From DAITQM01 sp036832975 (GTDB taxonomy: Bacteria; Pseudomonadota; Gammaproteobacteria; Xanthomonadales; Wenzhouxiangellaceae), in assembly GCA_036832975.1 (NCBI GenBank), contig DAITQM010000007.1, forward strand, positions 39,430-103,429: a stretch of 64,000 nt of DNA. The letters run 5' to 3'. Below, piece after piece: positions 24,430 to 32,642 of the stretch. The translations under genes and the position numbers were made by a program. The notes beneath the pieces are model-generated. The model ran no database searches. It was not told where the DNA came from and saw only the letters and a program-made list of their open reading frames with translations. The stretch's first letter is position 1. Each line of letters begins with the position of its first letter.

Positions 24430-25148
24430 GGATTCGGGTGTTCGGCAGGGGATGGTGTGACCAGCGCCGCGCGGACTGCCGGTAAGTGGCGGCGCGATAC
24501 GAGCAACCGCTCCGGATACCCGTCGAGCTGCACGTAGTTGATTTCGCCGGACTTGACCAGACGGCACAGGCGTTGGCGGGCGATCAGGGTCCGGCGGTGA
24601 ATGCGCAGAAAGAAATCGCCCGCCCGGCGTTCCAGCTCGGCCAGCGACAGATCGGTGACCACGGTACCGCCCAGATGATGGAGCGTGACGTATTTATCTT
24701 CGGCGCGGCACCACAGAATATGCTCCAGCGGCAGGCGATCGAGGTGCTGGCCGCTGCGGATCGTCAGAGACAGTCCGCTCGCCTGTGCCGCGCGCCAGCG
24801 GGCAGCGCGATCCAGTGCGGCGCGCAGCCGCCGGCGGGACACCGGTTTGAGCAGATAGTCGATCGCGCCGTGCTCGTAGGCGGCCAGGGCGTGTTGTTCA
24901 TAGGCGGTGATGAAGATGATCACCAGGTGCGGCCAACGCTGCCGGGCCAGCGCCGCGAAGGCCATCCCGTTCATGCCGGGCATTTCATAATCGAGCAAGA
25001 CGATGTCGGCCGCCGTCTCGGCCAGTAAAGCGACGGCCGCGGCGCCGTTTTCCGCTTCGCCGCTGATCCGGCAGTCGGGACAGTGAACCAACATATCTCG
25101 CAGGCGCGCTCTGGACAGCGGTTCGTCATCGACCAGAAACAGATTCAC
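24426..25148 (-). CDS. algR: LytTR response regulator, AlgR-like
   Basis: A 240-residue regulator with a receiver domain (acidic pair near D7-D8, phosphoacceptor D53 in VLLDYEMPG, Lys in LLKPVS) and a C-terminal LytTR DNA-binding domain (ILWCRAEDKYVTLHH, FLRIHRRTLIA). The synteny algZ-algR-hemC-hemD is that of Pseudomonas AlgR, which controls alginate and pili there. Targets in this organism are unknown. It overlaps algZ and hemC by 4 bp on either side. Confidence 0.92.
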   Translation of the reverse strand: MNLFLVDDEPLSRARLRDMLVHCPDCRISGEAENGAAAVALLAETAADIVLLDYEMPGMNGMAFAALARQRWPHLVIIFITAYEQHALAAYEHGAIDYLLKPVSRRRLRAALDRAARWRAAQASGLSLTIRSGQHLDRLPLEHILWCRAEDKYVTLHHLGGTVVTDLSLAELERRAGDFFLRIHRRTLIARQRLCRLVKSGEINYVQLDGYPERLLVSRRHLPAVRAALVTPSPAEHPNP

Positions 25149-26212
25149 GTCGCGTTCTCTCGGGCGGTAGCCGTGAGCGGGAGCCGGAGCCGGACGACGA
25201 ACCGATTGTCTTCGCGCCAGGCGTCCAATCCGGCTTCCGGCCCGTAGTGCAGCGCCAGCCGGGCGCGCAGATTGGCCAGGGCCAGACCGCCGCGGTGGGC
25301 GCCGGATTCATCGCCGGTTGGCGCGGGTGCTCGATTGTCCTGCGCCGCCACCGGGTGAGGGTTTTCGATTTCGCATTCGACATAGCGGTCGGCGATCCGG
25401 GCGCGGATCGCGATGACCCCGCCCGCCGGCGACGGCGCGATGCCGTGCAGCACGGCGTTTTCCACCAGCGGCTGCAGGGACAGCGGCGGGACCGGAATGT
25501 CCGGCAAGGCCGCCGGCAATGTCCAGTGGACTTTGAGCCGCGCGCCGAAACGCAGTTGCTGCAAGGCGAGGTAGTCGCGGCAAAGCTGCACTTCTTCGCT
25601 CAGCGGGACCAGGCGGTCGGGGTCGCCGAGCGCGCCGCGCAGCAAGGTGGCGAGTTGTTCCAGCGCCGTGACCGCATCTTGCGGCTGCCGGGGGACCAGC
25701 GCCGCGACCGTGTTCAGCGCATTGAACAGAAAATGCGGCCGGATCCGGGCCTGCAAGGCGTCGAAGCGGGCGCGCTCGGCGGCCAGCCGGCCGCGACGCC
25801 AGCGCTCGTCGAGTACCAGATAACGTAGCAACATGCCGCCGAGCAGTGCGGCGATCAGTCCGATCCGCAATACCACCTGGGCGGCCGGCGCCGTTCCGGT
25901 CATTTCCCAATGCAAGGTGCGGTCGAACCCGGTCGTGGCCGCGCCCATCGCCAGGGCTATGGCGATCACCAAAATCCACGCCAGAAACCAGCCGCCCCGG
26001 CCGAGCCGTTCGAGGCGCCGGCCCAGCAGGCAGAGCACCGCCAGCGCGATCAAGGCCAGCCAGACCGCGAACAGCGAGGCCAGGCCGAACACCGCGAAGC
26101 TCCACGGACGCAATGGATCGAGCAGCGGCAATAAGGCCCCGAGTTCGGCGATCGTGACCGCGGCGAACAGCACCGGCCAGCGGCAGAAGATCGGAACGGA
26201 GCTGTCGTTCAT
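25145..26212 (-). CDS. algZ: LytS/AlgZ-like membrane sensor histidine kinase
   Basis: A 355-residue kinase of the His_kinase (LytS/YehU) group. Four membrane spans occupy about residues 14-132. The phosphoacceptor is H160 in RIRPHFLFNALNT, with a PPLSLQPLVENAVLHG N-box and a GGLALANLRARL G-box. It probably phosphorylates the adjacent AlgR-like regulator, with which it shares an ATGA overlap. The start at 26212 overlaps the esterase stop in the same way. Confidence 0.91.
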   Translation of the reverse strand: MNDSSVPIFCRWPVLFAAVTIAELGALLPLLDPLRPWSFAVFGLASLFAVWLALIALAVLCLLGRRLERLGRGGWFLAWILVIAIALAMGAATTGFDRTLHWEMTGTAPAAQVVLRIGLIAALLGGMLLRYLVLDERWRRGRLAAERARFDALQARIRPHFLFNALNTVAALVPRQPQDAVTALEQLATLLRGALGDPDRLVPLSEEVQLCRDYLALQQLRFGARLKVHWTLPAALPDIPVPPLSLQPLVENAVLHGIAPSPAGGVIAIRARIADRYVECEIENPHPVAAQDNRAPAPTGDESGAHRGGLALANLRARLALHYGPEAGLDAWREDNRFVVRLRLPLTATARENAT

Positions 26213-26913
26213 GCCGTTTCCCCGCCATCCAGTTGGGCGAGGCGGGCGAGCAGCCAGGTTTCGAGATCGGCGATTTCCGCGGCGCAGACCTGGTGTTGCA
26301 TCGGGTAGGTGTGCCAATCGACCGCGATCCCCGCGGCTTGCAGCGTCCGCCGGCCGGCTTCTCCGAGCGCCGGGGGGATCAGCGGATCGTGGCGGCCGTG
26401 GGCCATAAAGACCGGAACCCGGCGGGCTGCGGGCTGCGGCCAGGGGTCGGGCAGGCCGGCGGCGGGCAGGTAGCAGCTCAACGCCACGATACCGGCGGGC
26501 GGCGTTTCGAGCCCGAGACCCGTGGCCAGCGCGATCACGCCGCCTTGAGAGAACCCTGCTAAAAAAAGTCGACAAACGGGGAGGGTCCGATCCGCGGCGA
26601 GCAGCGCGCGGAGCGCGGCGCAGGCGGCGGCAATCCCGGCGCCGTCCTGGCCACGCTGCAACTCCATGCCGGTGATGTCGTACCAGGCCCGCATCACCAT
26701 GCCGTTGTTGATTGTCACCGGCCGGTACGGGGCGTGCGGGAAGCGGTAATGGACGCCGCGCGCCGCCAGACGCGGCATCGCTTCGGCGATCGGCACGAAA
26801 TCGTGGCCGTCGGCGCCGAGGCCGTGCAGCCAGACGATGCCGCACGACGGCCGCTCGGCGGTTTTCAGTTCGATGACCTCGAGCGCCGGTGCGTTATCAT
26901 GGTTGCGGTTCAT
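26209..26913 (-). CDS. carboxylesterase / phospholipase family protein
   Basis: A 234-residue alpha/beta hydrolase of the EstB/acyl-protein-thioesterase group. It has WLHGLGADGHDF near the N-terminus, the nucleophile Ser in GFSQGG, an Asp in HGRHDPLIP and the His in PMQHQVC. It would hydrolyse short-chain esters or lysophospholipids. It is the first gene of the esterase-algZ-algR-hemC block and starts only 26 bp from the divergent lptM, so promoters must lie within the genes or be shared. Confidence 0.88.
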   Translation of the reverse strand: MNRNHDNAPALEVIELKTAERPSCGIVWLHGLGADGHDFVPIAEAMPRLAARGVHYRFPHAPYRPVTINNGMVMRAWYDITGMELQRGQDGAGIAAACAALRALLAADRTLPVCRLFLAGFSQGGVIALATGLGLETPPAGIVALSCYLPAAGLPDPWPQPAARRVPVFMAHGRHDPLIPPALGEAGRRTLQAAGIAVDWHTYPMQHQVCAAEIADLETWLLARLAQLDGGETA

Positions 26914-26939
26914 CCCCGTCAGTTTACCGGTTTCGACTT

Positions 26940-27155
26940 ATGCGCCGCATGCCGCTCATCGTTGCCTTGACCGTGGTTCTGCTTGCCGCCTGCGGTCAGA
27001 AAGGGCCGCTGTTCCTGCCGCCGCCCGAGCCGCCGCCGGCCGCCGAAGCGCCGGCCGCTGAAGCGGAGCCGGCCGCGGGCGAGCCACAAAGCACCGACCA
27101 ATCCAGTGAGGATGACGATGACGGAGGCACGGCCGCCCGGCCCGCCCGGGGCTGA
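26940..27155 (+). CDS. lptM: LptM-like small lipoprotein
   Basis: A 71-residue lipoprotein with lipobox LLAAC (Cys18), directly followed by GQKGPLFLPPP, the signature of LptM (YifL/LppL), which helps the LPS transporter LptDE mature. The remaining sequence is Pro/Ala/Glu-rich and acidic. It precedes dapF as in other gammaproteobacteria, but a methyltransferase gene stands where lysA is often found. Confidence 0.88.
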   Translation: MRRMPLIVALTVVLLAACGQKGPLFLPPPEPPPAAEAPAAEAEPAAGEPQSTDQSSEDDDDGGTAARPARG

Positions 27156-27158
27156 GCG

Positions 27159-27839
27159 ATGGAACGCCGGCCCGAACCGGAGTTGATGGATTCCCCGGCG
27201 CAGACCGCGGCCTACGCGGCGGCGGATTTCGCTGACGCCAACACTCTGTTCACCGAGACCTTTGCCGCGTTGCGCTCGGCGTTGCCGGTGCACGGCGTGC
27301 TCTACGACCTCGGTTGCGGTCCAGCCGATATCACGCAACGACTGGCGCGCTTGCTGCCCGGCTGGCGGCTGATCGGGCTCGATGCCGGCCCCAACATGCT
27401 GGCGGCGGCGGCTGAGGCCGTGCACTGTGCGCCGGATCGTGAGGATCTGAGCCGGCGCATCGAATTTCAACTCCGGCACCTGCCGGACTCGAGCCTGCCG
27501 CGCGGCGCGGCCGGCGCGGTGGTCAGCAATTCGCTGTTGCACCATCTGCCCGACCCGCGAGCCCTTTGGCAAACGGTGTTGCACCTCGCGGCACCGGGGG
27601 CTGTGGTGCAGGTGATGGATCTCGAACGGCCGCCGGACAACGCGGCGGTCAAAGCGCTCGTCGAACGTTACGCCGGCGATGCGCCGGCTGTGCTGCGCGA
27701 CGATTTCGATCATTCTCTGCGCGCCGCTTATCGCCCGGCCGAGGTGACCGCGCAGCTCGCCGCCGCCGGCCTCGGCTGGCTTGCGGTGCGCCGGGTCAGC
27801 GACCGGCACTGGCTGGCGCAGGGGATACGGCCGGTGTGA
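27159..27839 (+). CDS. class I SAM-dependent methyltransferase
   Basis: A 226-residue methyltransferase with motif I YDLGCGPADITQRLA, the acidic motif II LIGLDAGPNML, and the post-motif SNSLLHHLPDPRALWQ. Substrate is not evident. It lies 3 bp after lptM, and its stop overlaps the dapF start (TGATG), so it is embedded in the lptM-dapF operon at the position where lysA is common. ATGs at 27159 and 27186 are both possible starts. Confidence 0.82.
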   Translation: MERRPEPELMDSPAQTAAYAAADFADANTLFTETFAALRSALPVHGVLYDLGCGPADITQRLARLLPGWRLIGLDAGPNMLAAAAEAVHCAPDREDLSRRIEFQLRHLPDSSLPRGAAGAVVSNSLLHHLPDPRALWQTVLHLAAPGAVVQVMDLERPPDNAAVKALVERYAGDAPAVLRDDFDHSLRAAYRPAEVTAQLAAAGLGWLAVRRVSDRHWLAQGIRPV

Positions 27840-28642
27840 TGCGGCGTTTCCACAAGCTGCACGGCCTGGGCAACGATTTCATGCTGGTCGATGCCCGGCA
27901 GAGCCCGTGGACACCTGACCCCAGCACGATCGCGGCGCTGGCCGACCGCCACGAAGGCATCGGTTTCGACCAGTTGCTGATCCTCGATACGCCGGCCGAG
28001 CGCGCCGCCGACGTTGCCTGCCGCATCTACAATCTCGACGGCAGTGCCGCCCAGCAGTGTCTGAACGGCGTGCGCTGCATCGCCCGCTATCTGGCCGATA
28101 CGTCGCCCGGGCCGGTTGAATGGCGGATCGCGGCCCCCGCCGGCCAGGTGATCGGCGCCCGGCTGCAAGGCAAGGGCGTCGAGTTGTCGCTGCCGCTGCC
28201 GCGCCTACTCGACACTGCACCGTGCGACATCGACGTGCCCGGCAGGCGTTTGTCGGTTTGGCGGGTCGACGCCGGCAATCTGCATGCCATTGCTTTCGGC
28301 CACGAGCCCAGGGAAGCGCGCGCCCGCTTCGGCCGTGCCGTTTCGGTCCACCCGTCGTTCGCGGACGGCGCCAATGCCGGTTTCGCCCGTTTTGCCGGCG
28401 ACGGCGAGATCGAACTGGCGGTTTTCGAGCGCGGCAGCGGACCGACCCGGGCGTGCGGCAGCGCCGCCGCCGCCGCCGCGGTCGCCGCCCGGGCGCAAAC
28501 GGCGCGCCGCGGGCCGTGGACGGTTCGCCAACCCGGCGGCGTGCTTGTGATAGATTGGGACGCGGCGGGAGAGACGCTGGTGCAACGCGGCCCGGCTGTA
28601 CATGTCTTTCAAGGTGAACTGATTGAACAACGTTTCCGCTGA
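27839..28642 (+). CDS. dapF: diaminopimelate epimerase with altered active-site motifs
   Basis: DapF interconverts LL- and meso-diaminopimelate for lysine and peptidoglycan synthesis. The 267-residue protein keeps the two catalytic Cys: Cys74 in DGSAAQQCLNGVRC and Cys206 in GPTRACGSAAAAA. Surrounding motifs deviate from the family: CGNG is CLNG, GNPH is GNLH, and the ACGTGA/ACGSGA loop is ACGSAA. It still fits the operon position between lptM and xerC. Activity may be changed, or these may be lineage substitutions. Confidence 0.87.
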   Translation: MRRFHKLHGLGNDFMLVDARQSPWTPDPSTIAALADRHEGIGFDQLLILDTPAERAADVACRIYNLDGSAAQQCLNGVRCIARYLADTSPGPVEWRIAAPAGQVIGARLQGKGVELSLPLPRLLDTAPCDIDVPGRRLSVWRVDAGNLHAIAFGHEPREARARFGRAVSVHPSFADGANAGFARFAGDGEIELAVFERGSGPTRACGSAAAAAAVAARAQTARRGPWTVRQPGGVLVIDWDAAGETLVQRGPAVHVFQGELIEQRFR

Positions 28643-29315
28643 ACAACCGATCGACGATCTCGACGGCCGGGAGCGCGCGGTCGTTGAATTCCTGCACGCG
28701 CATCCGGACTTTTTGCGCCGCCATCCGGAACTGCTCGACCGTTTGGAACCGCCGGAGGGCGATGCCACTGCCGTGTCGCTCGTCGAGTACCAGTTGCGGC
28801 GGGCGAGAAAACGGCTCGCCGAGTTGGAGATGCGGCTCAAAAGCCTGATCGACATCGCCCGCGCCAACGAAACCCTGCTGCTCCGCCTGCATCAGGTCCA
28901 TCTCGAACTGGGTAGTTGTGCCGGCGCCGAATTGCTCGATAAGTTGGATGGCGCGTTGCGCGCCGATTTCGCGGTCGATGCTTGGTGTGTCCTGGTCGGC
29001 AACGAGATGCTCGGCGGCTTGCAACATCCGCGGCTCAAACGGCCCGGCCACGAGCCGGTGCTCGACGCCCTGATCGCCGCCCCCCGGCCGCATTGCGGCC
29101 GCCTGACCGCGGCCAAGCGCCAAGCGCTGTTCGGCGCTATGGAAATCGCCTCGGCGGCGCTGGCGCCGTTGCCGCAAGGCGGCTTGCTGGCGCTCGGTAG
29201 CCGTGATCCCGAGCGCTTCACACCCGATGCCGATACCCTGCTGTTAAAACTCCTCGGCCTGACGTTGGCCCGGCGCCTGCCGCTGGTCACCGTCGTGGCC
29301 TCCGCGGCCGGGTGA
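28623..29315 (+). CDS. DUF484 family protein
   Basis: A 230-residue protein with VVEFLHAHPDFLRRHPELLD at the N-terminus, a coiled segment, and a GAF-like C-terminal part. This is the DUF484 family, regularly found between dapF and xerC. The start is a TTG at 28623, with AAGG 8 nt upstream and a 20-bp overlap with dapF. Function is unknown; the link with xerC suggests a role near chromosome segregation or cell division. Confidence 0.87.
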   Translation: MNNVSAEQPIDDLDGRERAVVEFLHAHPDFLRRHPELLDRLEPPEGDATAVSLVEYQLRRARKRLAELEMRLKSLIDIARANETLLLRLHQVHLELGSCAGAELLDKLDGALRADFAVDAWCVLVGNEMLGGLQHPRLKRPGHEPVLDALIAAPRPHCGRLTAAKRQALFGAMEIASAALAPLPQGGLLALGSRDPERFTPDADTLLLKLLGLTLARRLPLVTVVASAAG

Positions 29316-29378
29316 TCCGCTTCAGACCTGGCTATTTCATGAACGATTCGCGGTGCGAAAATCTGCCCCCTTCCGCGC

Positions 29379-29527
29379 CCTCCCCCGCAAGCGGGGGGCC
29401 GGGGAGGGGGAAAATCGACTTCGGTAATCGCGCCCCCTTCCTAACCTTCCCCCGCAAGCGGGGGAAGGGACAAGGCGGGTTCCCGCAAGCGGGGGAGACA
29501 AGGCGGGTTCCCGCAAGCGGGGCAAGG
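29379..29527 (+). repeat. CCCGCAAGCGGG hairpin repeat cluster
   Basis: Four copies of the hairpin core CCCGCAAGCGGGG are spaced irregularly by sequences such as GACAAGGCGGGTTC. They fill the DUF484-xerC gap up to 9 bp before the xerC start. An inverted relative sharing about 110 bp, including the TTCCTAACCTTCC linker, lies at 63803-63958. The hairpins may terminate or attenuate transcription into xerC. Confidence 0.85.
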
Positions 29528-29535
29528 GTTTGGGA

Positions 29536-30429
29536 ATGAGCGCTGACCTCGATGACTGGCTGGCGGCGCTCACCTACACCCGCCGCTTGTCGCCGCGGAC
29601 GCTCACCGCTTACCGCCGGGATATCGAGCGCTTATTGGCGGTTCTGACCGCGGCGGGGATCGCCGATCCGGCCACGGCCGGCGCCCAGGACTTGCGCCGG
29701 GCGCTCGCCGAGCTGCACCGCGCCGGGCTCGGCGGTCGTTCGCTGCAACGCTGGCTGGCGGCGGTCCGCGGTTTTTATCGCCACCTGCAAAAACGCGGCC
29801 GCAGCGCGGCCAACCCGGCGGCGCAACTGCGCGCTCCGCGCGCCCCGCGCCGGTTGCCCGGAACCCTCGACACCGAAGAGGCCGGCCGCCTGATGGCGAT
29901 TCCCGGCCATACGCCGTTACAGCGGCGTGACCGGGCGATGGTCGAACTCTTTTATTCCTCGGCGCTCAGGCTGGCGGAGCTGGCCGGATTGCAATGGAGC
30001 GATATCGATTTCGACAGCGCCCTGGTCCGGGTGCTCGGCAAAGGGCAGAAGACTCGGGTCGTGCCGGTCGGCCGCCAGGCGCGCGCCGCGCTCGACGCCT
30101 GGCGCGGCGACCATGAGCAACTCGCCGGCCCCGGCGTCGGAACGGTGTTCGTCGGCCGCCACGGCCGGCCGCTCGGGGTGCGCGCCATCCAGTTGCGGCT
30201 GGCGCACTGGGGTCGGGTGCTCGGCCTGGACCGGCGGATCCACCCGCATCTTTTGCGCCACAGCGCGGCCAGCCATCTGCTCGAATCGAGCGGCGACCTG
30301 CGTGCCGTGCAGGAATTTCTCGGTCATGCGAGCCTGGCGACGACGCAGGTTTACACCCATCTCGATTTCCAACACCTGGTCAAGGTTTACGATCAGGCCC
30401 ACCCTCGCGCCCGGCGCAAACACAATTAA
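29536..30429 (+). CDS. xerC: tyrosine recombinase XerC
   Basis: A 297-residue site-specific recombinase that, with XerD, resolves chromosome dimers at dif. The N-terminal SAM-like core-binding domain is followed by the catalytic domain with Arg in SSALRLAEL, Lys in GKGQKTR, HLLRH, LGHASLATT and the nucleophile Tyr in VYTHLDF. The ATG at 29536 is preferred to a TTG two codons upstream. Synteny with dapF and DUF484 identifies it as XerC rather than an integrase. Its TAA stop is the first triplet of repeat copy B. Confidence 0.93.
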   Translation: MSADLDDWLAALTYTRRLSPRTLTAYRRDIERLLAVLTAAGIADPATAGAQDLRRALAELHRAGLGGRSLQRWLAAVRGFYRHLQKRGRSAANPAAQLRAPRAPRRLPGTLDTEEAGRLMAIPGHTPLQRRDRAMVELFYSSALRLAELAGLQWSDIDFDSALVRVLGKGQKTRVVPVGRQARAALDAWRGDHEQLAGPGVGTVFVGRHGRPLGVRAIQLRLAHWGRVLGLDRRIHPHLLRHSAASHLLESSGDLRAVQEFLGHASLATTQVYTHLDFQHLVKVYDQAHPRARRKHN

Positions 30430-30584
30430 CAGGTTGTTGAAAAACGCCATCCTGGCGTTTTTCAACGTCGCTTGCGAAAGGCGCGACTTTCGCTGCGCTC
30501 CCGAAATCAGCCGCTAAGGAGCGCCTGATTTCGCCGGGCCATCCGTGGCCCGGATTAGCAGGCTGTTTTTCAACAGCCTGCTAA
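30427..30584 (-). repeat. MITE-like repeat, copy B (full length, inverted)
   Basis: A 158-bp element in reverse orientation to copies A and C. The ends form an imperfect inverted repeat of about 20 bp (TAACAGGTTGTTGAAAAAC and its partner ending CAGCCTGCTAA). Each end is followed by its own hairpin, and a GGGCCATCCGTGGCCC hairpin lies near one end. The xerC stop codon lies within its first bases, so insertion may have supplied the gene's end. No coding capacity and no clear target duplication were seen. Confidence 0.88.
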
Positions 30585-30667
30585 GGCGGCTCTGAACAAG
30601 TCCATTCCCGGATCAAGTTTGGCAGGGACCCTGGACTGATCGGAGCACGACAATCGCCAAAGACGAC

Positions 30668-30696
30668 CTTGCAAGCACCCCTGCCGGCCCCCAGTT
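30668..30696 (+). promoter_or_regulatory. sigma-32 (RpoH) promoter of hslVU
   Basis: CTTGCAA at 30668-30674 and CCCCAGTT at 30689-30696 with a 14-nt spacer match the heat-shock consensus CTTGAAA-N13/15-CCCCATNT at nearly every position. The hslV ATG at 30725 follows after a GAGG ribosome-binding site at 30715-30718. Heat-shock control of hslVU is established in enterobacteria. Confidence 0.75.
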
Positions 30697-30724
30697 ATAC
30701 CGCTCATCCGCCTCGAGGACGACG

Positions 30725-31273
30725 ATGGCCGGTTTTCATGGGACGACAATCGTGGCGGTCCGCCGCGGCAACGCGGTGGCCGTGGGCGGCGACGGTCAGG
30801 TGACCCTCGGTAATTCGGTGATCAAGGCCAATGCCCGCAAAGTGCGCCGCCTGTACAAAGACCGCGTGCTGGCCGGGTTCGCCGGCGCCACGGCCGACGC
30901 CTTCACGCTGTTCGAACGCTTTGAAGGCAAGCTCGAAAAACACTCCGGACATCTGCTGCGCGCCGCGGTCGAATTGGCCAAGGACTGGCGCACCGATCGG
31001 ATCCTGCGCCGTCTCGAAGCGATGCTCGTCGTCGCTGACCATGAGACGACGTTGATCCTGAGCGGCACCGGTGACGTTCTCGAACCGGAACACGGCCTGG
31101 TGGCGATCGGTTCGGGCGGCGATTACGCCCGCGCCGCGGCGAGCGCGCTGTTGAACCATACCGCCCTGGAGCCGGAAACCATCGTCCGCGAAGCGCTGAA
31201 CATCGCCGCCGATATCTGCATCTATACCAACCGCCAATTGACCATCGAAACCCTCGCATCGTCGCCCGCCTGA
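30725..31273 (+). CDS. hslV: ATP-dependent protease HslV (ClpQ) peptidase subunit
   Basis: The 182-residue proteolytic core of the HslUV protease. A short propeptide MAGFHG precedes the catalytic N-terminal Thr (T7) in TTIVAVRRGN. The GDGQVTLGN and GSGGDYARAAA motifs are those of HslV. E. coli HslV lacks this longer propeptide, but many other bacteria have it. It lies 4 bp before hslU, behind a sigma-32-type promoter. Confidence 0.97.
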   Translation: MAGFHGTTIVAVRRGNAVAVGGDGQVTLGNSVIKANARKVRRLYKDRVLAGFAGATADAFTLFERFEGKLEKHSGHLLRAAVELAKDWRTDRILRRLEAMLVVADHETTLILSGTGDVLEPEHGLVAIGSGGDYARAAASALLNHTALEPETIVREALNIAADICIYTNRQLTIETLASSPA

Positions 31274-31277
31274 ACCT

Positions 31278-32588
31278 ATGTCGCAAATGACCCCCCGTGA
31301 GATCGTCCAGGAGTTGGACCGCCACATCATCGGCCAGCAAGCCGCCAAACGCGCCGTGGCGATCGCCCTGCGCAACCGCTGGCGGCGCCAGCAGATCGTC
31401 GAGCCGCTGCGCTCCGAGATCACGCCGAAGAATATTTTGATGATCGGGCCGACCGGCGTCGGCAAAACCGAAATCGCCCGGCGCCTCGCGGCGCTCGCCA
31501 ACGCGCCGTTCATCAAGGTCGAGGCGACGCGTTTCACTGAAGTTGGTTACGTCGGAAAAGACGTCGAGGCCATCATCCGCGATCTGCTGGAAGTGGGCAT
31601 GAAAATGGTGCGCGAGCAGGCGGCCAAGGCGGTCGAACCGCGGGCCCAGGACGCGGCGGTCGAGCGCGTGCTCGCGGCGCTACTGCCGCCGGCCGGTGAC
31701 GATGGGGACAACACCGAAGCGTCGCGCGCCAAGCTGCGGCGCAAACTCCTCGCCGGGGAACTCGACGAGCGCGAAGTCGAAATCGATACCTCGACCCAGG
31801 TCGGCGTCGAGATCATGGCGCCACCCGGCATGGAAGAGATGACCTCGCAGTTGCAGCAGATGTTCCGCCAGATGGCCGGCGAACGGCGCCAACGGCGGCG
31901 GCTGAAAATCCGCGAGGCGCTGCGCCTGGCGACCGAAGAGGAGGTCGGGCGGCTGATCAACGAGGAAGAGGTTAAACAGCAGGCGCTGGCCGCCGTCGAA
32001 GAGAACGGCATCGTATTCATCGACGAGATCGACAAGGTCGCCAAGCGCGGCGAATACACCGGGGCCGATGTGTCGCGCGAAGGCGTCCAGCGCGATCTGT
32101 TGCCGCTCGTCGAGGGCAGTACGGTCAGCACCCGTCACGGACCGGTGCGCACCGACCATATCCTGTTCATCGCCTCCGGCGCTTTTCATCTGTCCAAGCC
32201 ATCGGACTTGATTCCCGAACTGCAAGGACGGCTGCCGATCCGCGTGGAGTTGGCATCGTTGACGGTGGACGATTTCGAACGGATTCTGACCGAGCCCGAA
32301 GCGGCGCTCTGCGAGCAATACAGCGCGCTGCTCGCCACCGAGGACTTGCGGCTGAAGTTCAGTCCGGACGCCATCCGGCGACTCGCCGAGATCGCCTGGG
32401 CGGTCAACGAAAGGACCGAGAACATCGGCGCCCGCCGCTTGCACACCGTGCTCGAGCGCCTGCTCGACGAATTGTCCTTCCAGGCGCCCGATCAGCCGGT
32501 GCCCGAGCAGGTCATCGACGCCGCTTACGTCGACCGCCAGCTCGGCGATATCGCCGCCGACCAGGACCTCAGCCGCTACATTCTGTAA
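31278..32588 (+). CDS. hslU: ATP-dependent protease HslU (ClpY) ATPase subunit
   Basis: The 436-residue AAA+ unfoldase partner of HslV. It has Walker A GPTGVGKTE near residue 57, the pore loop GYVGKDVE, Walker B VFIDEIDKVA, and the C-terminal RYIL that activates HslV. The I-domain (about residues 110-230) contains a charged helical region. Length and motif order are normal. Confidence 0.98.
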   Translation: MSQMTPREIVQELDRHIIGQQAAKRAVAIALRNRWRRQQIVEPLRSEITPKNILMIGPTGVGKTEIARRLAALANAPFIKVEATRFTEVGYVGKDVEAIIRDLLEVGMKMVREQAAKAVEPRAQDAAVERVLAALLPPAGDDGDNTEASRAKLRRKLLAGELDEREVEIDTSTQVGVEIMAPPGMEEMTSQLQQMFRQMAGERRQRRRLKIREALRLATEEEVGRLINEEEVKQQALAAVEENGIVFIDEIDKVAKRGEYTGADVSREGVQRDLLPLVEGSTVSTRHGPVRTDHILFIASGAFHLSKPSDLIPELQGRLPIRVELASLTVDDFERILTEPEAALCEQYSALLATEDLRLKFSPDAIRRLAEIAWAVNERTENIGARRLHTVLERLLDELSFQAPDQPVPEQVIDAAYVDRQLGDIAADQDLSRYIL

Positions 32589-32642
32589 GCTGTATTCTTC
32601 AGGGCCCGCTCAACCGCGGCGCTGCTTTCGAGCGAGACACAG

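Noticed and set aside
29379..29527. Regularly repeated CCCGCAAGCGGGG units resembling a small CRISPR array
   Set aside because: Spacers are short, unequal and themselves repeated; units are perfect hairpins; no cas genes are nearby; an inverted relative exists at 63803. It is a REP-like cluster.
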